DNA of 64,000 nt from Ferruginibacter sp050611725 (GTDB taxonomy: Bacteria > Bacteroidota > Bacteroidia > Chitinophagales > Chitinophagaceae): contig NZ_JBODJB010000001.1 of NCBI RefSeq assembly GCF_050611725.1, positions 1,426,001 to 1,490,000 of the forward strand. The letters run 5' to 3'. Made by a program: the position numbers and the translations under genes. Each line of letters begins with the position of its first letter. Position 1 is the stretch's first letter. Under the pieces are notes generated by a model. That model made no database searches, was not told the DNA's origin, and saw only the letters and a program-made list of their open reading frames with translations. Shown here piece after piece: positions 1 through 6,755 of the stretch.

Positions 1-16
1 TGATTTCTATTGCCAT
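1..16 (-). CDS. possible 5' end of a leftward gene cut by the window edge
   Basis: On the minus strand an ATG at 16-14 opens a frame (M-A-I-E-I) that runs off the window without a stop. About 20 nt upstream, at 44-37, is GACCTTTG, one mismatch from the Bacteroidota -7 box TAnnTTTG, which is the usual distance. Only five codons are visible, so the product cannot be guessed. The call rests on promoter-like placement alone. Confidence 0.3.
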
Positions 17-314
17 TTTTGTACAGAATTGAGTTGCAAAGGTCGGTTAATTTGGGCAAGATTTTTGTAAAAAAGTAAAGAAAAATTCACTTTTAAGATA
101 TTACAAAAAAAAATCTGTTATCAGGTAAGATTTTAAAGAATTAAATTCCTACCTTTATCGTGTTGTAAGTACACATTTAGATTGCTATACAAAAACGGCC
201 ATTTATTCAATAAATTATCTTTTTTATCAAGATTTATTTTTCTTTTGAAAAAAAAGAGTATTTTTATTCGGTAAATTGACATAATTACAGATTTGACATT
301 TTAAAAACAACTAC
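17..314. other. AT-rich intergenic region, no gene seen
   Basis: About 300 bases without a credible reading frame. They probably hold the promoters for the leftward gene at the window edge and for the rightward secreted-protein gene at 315. TACCTTTA at 150-157 is one base from the -7 consensus and could serve the rightward gene with a long leader. No hairpin or RNA gene was recognised. Confidence 0.4.
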
Positions 315-1958
315 ATGATACGGAGAAATTTACATTTCGTTTTGATGGTTTCAGCTATGTTTGTTTGCAGTTTTGCATCAGCACAGTTGTATATCGACAA
401 TGCTCAGTTTTTTATCCAGAGCGGAGCCACAGTTACGGTACAAGGTGATGTTACTAGTAACGCAGATATTCAGGGTACGGGTAAACTGCAATTGAAAGGT
501 TCGGGTAACCAAAATATCAGTATGTCAGGAAAGACAATTCCTTTCTTGGAAATTGATAATGTGGCGAACGCTACTTTAACTTCTTCCGCTAAAGTAAGTG
601 ACAGTATTTTGTTCACAAACGGTAATATCATCTTAGGCGCAAACAACCTTGCTCTTGGTACTACTACCGGAAAAATTGTTAATGCGGCATCAACAAGATT
701 TGTTGTTACAAACGGAGCCGGTAAATTAGTGAAAGCTGCTTTGGGCGCTTCTGCATTTACTTACCCTGTAGGTAACTCAACTTCAACTTATAATCCTGTA
801 AGCATTTCAAATAGTGGTACTGCAGACAGTATTGCTGTTAGATGTTTAGCAAATGCATTGTCTCAAGGTACAACCGGTACTGCTTTTACCAAAGAAGTTG
901 TAGACGCAAGCTGGGATATCTCTGAATCAGTAGCAGGCGGAAGTAGCTTATCGGTTACTGCTAACTGGGCTACTTCAGATCAATTAGATAACTTTAATAT
1001 AGCTAAGCCAACAGGGCTTTCATATTATGTAACTTCTCCGGCAGCTAGTGTTGGTTGGGATCTTTTAAACAGTGCTGCTGCAGTTGCTTCTGCAGGTACA
1101 CCTAATTATAGTGTAACTCGTACTGGCATCACCACTTTAGGAACTTTTGCAGTAGGTCAAAGACCAGTGTTGAGTCCATTATTAATTGCACCGAAAGTAT
1201 TTTTACAAGGTGCTTATAATACAGGTACAAATCTGATGAATACAGGTTTAGCTACTTTAGTTCAAATACCACTTAACGAACCTTATACAGGAATGACCGG
1301 ATTTACACATAGCGGTAGTGGCGGTGGAGAAAAAGTAAGTGCTACAAGCGTATTCACTACTAATAGTATAGTTGACTGGGTATTTGTACAATTACACAAT
1401 GGTGCAGGTACAGTTGTTTCTACTCGTGCAGGCTTATTGAAAAACGATGGTACAATCGTTGAAACTGATGGTGTTACTCCTTTAAGTATGGCGGGTAACG
1501 CACCTGGCTCTTATTTCTTCTCAGTAAGACACCGTAATCACTTAGGCGTTCGTTCTGCGGTAGCACAAGATCTATCTGCTGCAAAAGTGACTACATTCTC
1601 ATACAATTTTGCTTCGGGTTTAGCTCAGGCATTGGCACCCGCAGCAAATGCAGCGATGACCAATAAATATGGTTCAGGTATTACTACACCGAACTATATG
1701 CTTTGGGCAGGTAACCCAAGTTTGAATAATAGAGTAGCTTATAGTGGTGGTGGTAACGATGAAAACGTGCTTTTAAATAACGCACCACTTTCAGGTAATA
1801 AATCAGCGGCGGGTTCTGCTGTTGGATATTGGTTAGGCGATTTGAACTTGAGTGGTAAGGTAACTTATTCAGGAGGTGCAAATGACGAAAACTTATTATT
1901 GAACATATCACTTTTAGGAAACAAAACAGCAACTGGTATTTTACAAGCTGCATTCTAA
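315..1958 (+). CDS. secreted protein with duplicated C-terminal dockerin-like loop
   Basis: A 547-aa exported protein. A Sec signal peptide covers about residues 1-24 and ends in ASAQ. The next ~250 residues are Ser/Thr/Gly/Ala-rich beta-type sequence, as in Bacteroidota surface proteins that start with a repetitive 'ITG...LGANNLALG' style region. The C-terminus carries two copies of a Ca-loop-like motif. Residues about 466-487 hold N-x-S-x-N-N-R-V-x-Y-S-G-G-G-N-D-E; residues about 508-529 hold GDLNLSGKVTYSGG followed by ANDE. The second resembles the D-x-N-x-S/D-G loop of dockerin or EF-hand modules. No T9SS type A tail is present after them. Only 26 nt separate it from the next gene, so the two are probably cotranscribed. 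Function unknown; an adhesive or scaffold role is inference. Confidence 0.6.
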   Translation: MIRRNLHFVLMVSAMFVCSFASAQLYIDNAQFFIQSGATVTVQGDVTSNADIQGTGKLQLKGSGNQNISMSGKTIPFLEIDNVANATLTSSAKVSDSILFTNGNIILGANNLALGTTTGKIVNAASTRFVVTNGAGKLVKAALGASAFTYPVGNSTSTYNPVSISNSGTADSIAVRCLANALSQGTTGTAFTKEVVDASWDISESVAGGSSLSVTANWATSDQLDNFNIAKPTGLSYYVTSPAASVGWDLLNSAAAVASAGTPNYSVTRTGITTLGTFAVGQRPVLSPLLIAPKVFLQGAYNTGTNLMNTGLATLVQIPLNEPYTGMTGFTHSGSGGGEKVSATSVFTTNSIVDWVFVQLHNGAGTVVSTRAGLLKNDGTIVETDGVTPLSMAGNAPGSYFFSVRHRNHLGVRSAVAQDLSAAKVTTFSYNFASGLAQALAPAANAAMTNKYGSGITTPNYMLWAGNPSLNNRVAYSGGGNDENVLLNNAPLSGNKSAAGSAVGYWLGDLNLSGKVTYSGGANDENLLLNISLLGNKTATGILQAAF

Positions 1959-1984
1959 TTTTTTAATTTTTTAAACTACACATA

Positions 1985-3139
1985 ATGAAAAAAATTCTAA
2001 CCATTTGCTCAATCTTAAGTGTCGCTATATTTTCTTCTTTTACAGCTGTTAGTCAGGTGCAAACAACATTAGTTCAAACAGGTACTAATGAAGTTACTAT
2101 GTATGTTAAAAGTTCAACAGCTTATAATACTCAGGTAGGGAATATGACATTTGTGATCAGTATTGCTGATCAAGGTGTAAACAATCCGACAGATGCTCAG
2201 ATCACAAAAACATTGTTAATGAATAATGTTTACTTCGAAGCTACAGGTATCAGCAATCCTTATGTATTTGATGGAAGGGCTTGGTACACTTATAATATTC
2301 TTCCTACAACCGGTACTGACGTTGCTACCAACTGGCCGGCTAATACTGACAATGCAATTGCGACCTTTACTTTCCCAAGCAATGGTTACTTCAATACAAT
2401 GTTGTTAGATGACATTAGAAACGATTTTGTGAATAATGTTACTAACACAATGTATATGTACATTCAGTTGAACGGTGGTCTTGGTGATGTTACTGCAGCA
2501 GATCCTTTCTACGGTACAGGAGCGGTTAACAACGGAGGATCTGCAAGACAATTTGTTCCATTGCAATTGACACCTTCACCTGTTAAATTCACAGGTTTTT
2601 CTGCAACTAAAAAAGACAATAGTGCTTTGTTAGCTTGGCAAATTACTAATGAAGATGCGAATGTTTTATCTTATGAAGTAGAAAGAAGTACAAATGGTGT
2701 AACATTTACTAAGGTTACTTCTCTTGCTCCTAAGAATAATGGTTTGACCAACAATACTTACAATTTGACTGATGATAATTTATCATCTTTACAATCATCG
2801 GTGGTTTACTATCGTATCAAACAAGTTGATAAAAATGGTGCTGTTATTTACACAGATATTAAAAGTGTTAGAGTTACAGCAAAAGGAGTTGTAATAGGAG
2901 TTTATCCTAACCCTGTTCAAAATACCACTAAGCTTAGTTTAGATCTTACTGATGATGCTACTGTAACAGTTAATATTACTGATGCTACCGGCAGAGAAGT
3001 TAAACGTGTTAATTTTAATGCTACAAAAGGATTAAATATTAGACCAATAGATATGACTTCATTTGCTTCGGGCAGCTACTTATTAAAAGTACAAGCAGGC
3101 ACGGAAATAAAAACAATCTCTGTTGTTAAAACAAACTAA
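1985..3139 (+). CDS. T9SS-secreted cell-surface protein (type A sorting tail)
   Basis: A 384-aa protein with an N-terminal signal peptide (about residues 1-23, ending AVSQ). An N-terminal beta-sandwich-like region (about 24-195) is of unknown family. A segment beginning PVKFTGFSATKKDNSALLAW is the linker typical before T9SS tails. The last ~80 residues begin YPNPVQNTTKLSLDL and hold ITDATGREV and ASGSYLLKV, matching the Por secretion-system C-terminal sorting domain. The protein should therefore cross the outer membrane by the type IX system and be released or anchored at the surface. Its likely partner is the dockerin-like protein just upstream. A strong terminator follows. The sorting tail is certain; the function of the N-terminal domain is not known. 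Confidence 0.8.
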   Translation: MKKILTICSILSVAIFSSFTAVSQVQTTLVQTGTNEVTMYVKSSTAYNTQVGNMTFVISIADQGVNNPTDAQITKTLLMNNVYFEATGISNPYVFDGRAWYTYNILPTTGTDVATNWPANTDNAIATFTFPSNGYFNTMLLDDIRNDFVNNVTNTMYMYIQLNGGLGDVTAADPFYGTGAVNNGGSARQFVPLQLTPSPVKFTGFSATKKDNSALLAWQITNEDANVLSYEVERSTNGVTFTKVTSLAPKNNGLTNNTYNLTDDNLSSLQSSVVYYRIKQVDKNGAVIYTDIKSVRVTAKGVVIGVYPNPVQNTTKLSLDLTDDATVTVNITDATGREVKRVNFNATKGLNIRPIDMTSFASGSYLLKVQAGTEIKTISVVKTN

Positions 3140-3164
3140 TTTGATTTAATAAAAGCGGAATATA

Positions 3165-3196
3165 AAAAGCCTCGTCATTACAGACGAGGCTTTTTT
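3165..3196. terminator. rho-independent terminator after the secreted-protein pair
   Basis: GCCTCGTC (3169-3176) pairs with GACGAGGC (3183-3190) around a 6-nt loop, followed by TTTTTT and preceded by AAAAA. It can work in both directions between this operon and the convergent sucA. Confidence 0.9.
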
Positions 3197-3210
3197 ATGG
3201 GGGTACATTA

Positions 3211-3241
3211 AAAAAGGTTGATACAAAATAGTATCAACCTT
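3211..3241 (-). terminator. terminator of sucA
   Basis: AAGGTTGATAC and GTATCAACCTT form an 11-bp stem with a 6-nt loop. On the minus strand the stem is followed by a run of T, 24 nt past the sucA stop codon. Confidence 0.85.
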
Positions 3242-3264
3242 CTAATATTTTTTATGAAGAATGA

Positions 3265-6009
3265 TTATGCAGAAAATGCAGTATTGATCAATTCAGACTG
3301 TTCTTTTGCATGAACTTTTGCATAACCCGTTGCTGTTGCTGCACTGGCTGTTCTGCTGATGATATAAAAGTTGATATTTTTTACATTCATTCTAAGAAAA
3401 GCGGCAGCACCCATATTTAAAGGTTCTTCCTGAATCCAGTACCATATTGCTTTTCCGTATTTACTGTACAGCTCATCTAACTGTTTTTGAGGTAAAGGAT
3501 GTATTTGCTCAAGGCGAATGATAGCAATATCTGTTCGGTTTTCTTTTTGTTGTTTTTCAAGCAGTTCAAAATAGATTTTACCGGAGCACAGTAAAACTTT
3601 TTTCACATCTGCTGTATCCTTGATCCAATTATCATCGATCACTTCTTTAAATCCTCCTGAAGTAAATTCACTCATTTTACTTTGACTTCCTGCATGTCTT
3701 AAATTAGCTTTCGGTGAAAAGTTAATGAGTGGTTTACGGAACTGCCATGTTAACTGACGACGTAAAGCATGAAAGAAGTTTGCCGCAGTAGTAATATTTG
3801 TAACCACCATGTTGTTCTCAGCACACATTTGTAAGAATCTTTCCATTCTTGCGCTACTATGTTCAGGCCCCTGTCCTTCGTAACCATGCGGTAATAACAT
3901 AACCACGCCATTCATACGCTGCCATTTTGTTTCAGCTGCTGCAATGAACTGATCGATGATGGTTTGTGCACCATTACAGAAATCGCCGAACTGTGCTTCC
4001 CAGATAGTTAATGCATTCGGATTAGCCATGGCATATCCATATTCAAATCCAAGTACCGCATATTCACTTAATAAAGAGTTGAAAATTCTGAACGGAGCTT
4101 GTGTATCTGTAAAATGATCTAAACGATTATAAGACTTGTTGGTTGTTTCATCTTGTATAACAGCGTGACGGTGACTGAATGTACCTCTTTGTACATCCTG
4201 CCCACTCATGCGGACATCTTTTCCCTCTACCAATAAACTGCCATACGCCAATAATTCTCCGGTAGCCCAGTCAACTTTTTGCTCGTCAGAAAAAAGTTTA
4301 ACCTTATCCTGTAATAATTTTTCTACTTTACGCAAGGGCTTAAAATCAGCCGGCCATTGCATTAGTTTATCGAATAAAAATTTAAAATCTTCCTCTTTAA
4401 TAGATGTATCAGGAGATACTTCGAAATCTGCCGCAGTAGCTCTACGTAAACTTTGCCACCATAATTCAGGCTTTTGAAAAGTATAAGGAAGTGGGTTTTG
4501 TTTTACTTCGTCTAACCTTTCCTGTAAGTCGGCGAGGAACTGTTTTTCCATTTCCTTCGCCAATGCCTGTGCATCAGGCTCTCCATTCTGTATAAGGTAT
4601 TGTGTATATACTTCTCTAGGGTTGAGATGTTTATCAATTAAAGCGTATAACTGTGGCTGTGTAAATTTAGGTTCGTCGCCTTCGTTATGTCCGTGACGAC
4701 GGTAGCAAACCATATCAATAAAAATATCGCTGTTGAATTCCTGACGATAATGTGTTGCAATTTGTACCGCTTTAACCACAGCTTCCGGATCATCTCCATT
4801 AATATGCAAAACCGGGGCTTTTACCATTGCTGCTACTGAGGTGCAATAATCAGATGTACGGGCATCATCAAAATCTGTAGTAAAGCCAATTTGATTGTTG
4901 ATCACAAAATGAACTGTACCTCCGGTATAATATCCCTTCAAGCCACTCATTTGTAAAACCTCGTATACGATGCCTTGACCTGCTACAGACGCATCGCCAT
5001 GAATTAAGATTGGTAATATCTTATCATAATCGCTATTGTACATGACATCTGCCTTGCTACGGGCAAAGCCTATTACCAGTGGATCTACCGCTTCAAGGTG
5101 AGATGGATTAGGACAAAGTTTTAAATTTATTTTATTACCAGAGTCAGTTATCACTTCGCTACTAAATCCCAAATGATATTTCACATCACCGCTTCCCATG
5201 GTTGTATCAGGGGTTGCCGTTCCTTCAAATTCACTGAATATTTGTTCATAGGTTTTACCCATGATGTTGGCCAATACATTCAATCGTCCTCTATGCGCCA
5301 TACCTATTACCACTTCCTGTACATTGTTGGAAGAAGCGGTGTTGATGATAGCATCTAATGCTGCAATAGTTGTTTCGCCTCCTTCTAACGAAAAACGTTT
5401 TTGTCCAATGTATTTTGTGTGAAGGAATTTTTCAAACATTACACCTTCATTCAATTTTTGTAAAATTCTTTTCTTTTGCGGAAGAGAAATAGGTTGTAAC
5501 ATTTTATTTTCAACCGCATCAATGATCCAGTCGATTTTTCTACGACTGTTTACTGCACTGAATTCTACACCAAGATGAGTAGTATAACATTTTTGTAAAT
5601 GATTGACAATGTTTTGTAAACTTGTTTTACCAAGACCTACAAATTTGCCTGCTTCAAATTCATTTGAAAGATCGTTATTCAACCCAAAATTTTCCAATTC
5701 AAGATTAGCCATTCTATCCTTACGTTGACGTATAGGGTTTGTTTGAGCGATCAAATGGCCTTTTCTTCTGTATGATTGTATTAGTTGGTAAACAGAAAAT
5801 TCTTTATCTAGGTTAGATACTGGTGTTGTAGCTCCATTAACAGTTGCGCTACCGTTTACTTTAGCCGTACCGTTTGCAACAGCAAAATCAAAACCTTCAA
5901 AAAATTTTCTCAGGTCTGTATCTACACTTTCAGGATCTTTTACAAAATCATTATAAAGGTTTTCTATGTACTGAGGGTGGGCATTAGTGATGTACTGAAA
6001 GTCTTTCAT
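3265..6009 (-). CDS. sucA: 2-oxoglutarate dehydrogenase E1 component
   Basis: The ThDP-dependent E1 subunit of the 2-oxoglutarate dehydrogenase complex. It decarboxylates 2-oxoglutarate in the TCA cycle and passes the succinyl group to the lipoyl domain of SucB. The 914-aa length is normal for the family. An N-terminal region typical of OdhA/SucA (FVKDPESVDTDLRKFFEGF) is followed by a low-complexity stretch rich in A, N, G, T and V (about residues 46-65). The central ThDP fold includes HRGRLNVLAN, GDASVAGQGIVYEV and GGTVHFVINNQIGF. The C-terminal transketolase-like part includes EAQFGDFCNGAQ, LPHGYEGQGPEHSSAR and RLEQIHPLP. No lipoyl or E2 domain is fused, and sucB is not adjacent. It is transcribed divergently from rpsT across a 351-bp gap. 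Confidence 0.97.
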   Translation of the reverse strand: MKDFQYITNAHPQYIENLYNDFVKDPESVDTDLRKFFEGFDFAVANGTAKVNGSATVNGATTPVSNLDKEFSVYQLIQSYRRKGHLIAQTNPIRQRKDRMANLELENFGLNNDLSNEFEAGKFVGLGKTSLQNIVNHLQKCYTTHLGVEFSAVNSRRKIDWIIDAVENKMLQPISLPQKKRILQKLNEGVMFEKFLHTKYIGQKRFSLEGGETTIAALDAIINTASSNNVQEVVIGMAHRGRLNVLANIMGKTYEQIFSEFEGTATPDTTMGSGDVKYHLGFSSEVITDSGNKINLKLCPNPSHLEAVDPLVIGFARSKADVMYNSDYDKILPILIHGDASVAGQGIVYEVLQMSGLKGYYTGGTVHFVINNQIGFTTDFDDARTSDYCTSVAAMVKAPVLHINGDDPEAVVKAVQIATHYRQEFNSDIFIDMVCYRRHGHNEGDEPKFTQPQLYALIDKHLNPREVYTQYLIQNGEPDAQALAKEMEKQFLADLQERLDEVKQNPLPYTFQKPELWWQSLRRATAADFEVSPDTSIKEEDFKFLFDKLMQWPADFKPLRKVEKLLQDKVKLFSDEQKVDWATGELLAYGSLLVEGKDVRMSGQDVQRGTFSHRHAVIQDETTNKSYNRLDHFTDTQAPFRIFNSLLSEYAVLGFEYGYAMANPNALTIWEAQFGDFCNGAQTIIDQFIAAAETKWQRMNGVVMLLPHGYEGQGPEHSSARMERFLQMCAENNMVVTNITTAANFFHALRRQLTWQFRKPLINFSPKANLRHAGSQSKMSEFTSGGFKEVIDDNWIKDTADVKKVLLCSGKIYFELLEKQQKENRTDIAIIRLEQIHPLPQKQLDELYSKYGKAIWYWIQEEPLNMGAAAFLRMNVKNINFYIISRTASAATATGYAKVHAKEQSELINTAFSA

Positions 6010-6109
6010 TGCGAAAAGAAAATTTATTAAATCGTTAGTGGAACTGTAAGAGAAAAAATTGTGAGTGCAAATATCGGTAATTTACTCGTTGAATTTACAT
6101 GCTTTGCTA

Positions 6110-6244
6110 ATGAATTCAGGTAATAATGCGACATCGATTGCACCAAACGAACAGATGATTCAAAAATTTAATGCAAAGGAGAAGAAATGGTATTTTATGC
6201 TATTTACAGCCTTAAGTAGTCATAAAATCAACCCTAAAGGGTAA
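6110..6244 (+). CDS. possible small protein, 44 aa
   Basis: ATG at 6110 opens a 44-codon frame (MNSGNNATSIAPNEQ...) ending at TAA 6242-6244, in the gap between sucA and rpsT. The peptide starts polar and ends with a basic/aromatic stretch (KEKKWYFMLFTALSSHK). It has no signal peptide and matches no family I know. No -7 box stands directly upstream. It could be real, part of a leader, or chance in a region rich in starts. Conservation of the frame in related genomes would decide. Confidence 0.2.
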   Translation: MNSGNNATSIAPNEQMIQKFNAKEKKWYFMLFTALSSHKINPKG

Positions 6245-6332
6245 AAATGGCTAAAAAACCGATTTTTAATACTTTTGTGCACTCGGAACGAAAATTATTC
6301 ATTTTAAAAACCGATTTTCAAATACTTTCCCT

Positions 6333-6340
6333 TATCTTTG
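6333..6340 (+). promoter_or_regulatory. -7 promoter box of rpsT
   Basis: TATCTTTG matches the Bacteroidota sigma-A -7 consensus TAnnTTTG exactly and lies 20 nt before the rpsT ATG. Confidence 0.8.
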
Positions 6341-6360
6341 CAGCCCAAAAAAAGAATTAA

Positions 6361-6618
6361 ATGGCAAATCACTCAGCTACCAAAAAAGATGTTCGTCAAA
6401 GCCGTAAGCGTAATGAACGTAACCGTTATTATGGGAAAACTACCCGTAATGCAATCCGTGATATCAGAGCATTGGACGAAAAGAAAGCTGCAGCAGATAA
6501 ATTACCTGCGGTTGCTTCTATGATCGATAAATTAGCTAAAAAAGGTACTATTCACAAAAATAAGGCTGCAAACTTAAAAAGTAAGCTGGCTAAAAAAGTG
6601 AATGCTTTAGCAAAGTAA
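6361..6618 (+). CDS. rpsT: 30S ribosomal protein S20
   Basis: An 85-aa, strongly basic protein that binds 16S rRNA early in 30S assembly. Length and composition fit S20: it begins MANHSATKKDVRQSRKRNER and ends in a Lys/Ala-rich helix (KKGTIHKNKAANLKSKLAKK), the family's signature pattern. It forms a single-gene unit with its own promoter and terminator, as is common for rpsT. The start is fixed by a -7 box 20 nt upstream; an overlapping 61-aa frame in another phase is a shadow. Confidence 0.95.
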   Translation: MANHSATKKDVRQSRKRNERNRYYGKTTRNAIRDIRALDEKKAAADKLPAVASMIDKLAKKGTIHKNKAANLKSKLAKKVNALAK

Positions 6619-6648
6619 TATCTACTTTAATAGAACAAATTCAGATAT

Positions 6649-6679
6649 AGTCTGTCGATATTTTCGGCAGGCTTTTTTT
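6649..6679 (+). terminator. terminator of rpsT
   Basis: AGTCTGTCGA pairs with TCGGCAGGCT (10 bp including two G-U pairs), followed by a T run to about 6679. Confidence 0.8.
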
Positions 6680-6755
6680 GTTAAAACACGAATCTCTTCT
6701 TGTTATATCAAAACTATTTGTACCTTTATAATTCTGCAATTTTTTTACAATTAAT

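Larger units (their letters stand above)
6010..6360. other. divergent intergenic region between sucA and rpsT
   Basis: 351 bases that must hold both promoters. For rpsT there is a perfect -7 box (see 6333-6340). For sucA, GATATTTG on the minus strand at 6083-6076 is one mismatch from consensus. In between lies a short open frame, listed separately. No RNA gene was recognised. Confidence 0.6.
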
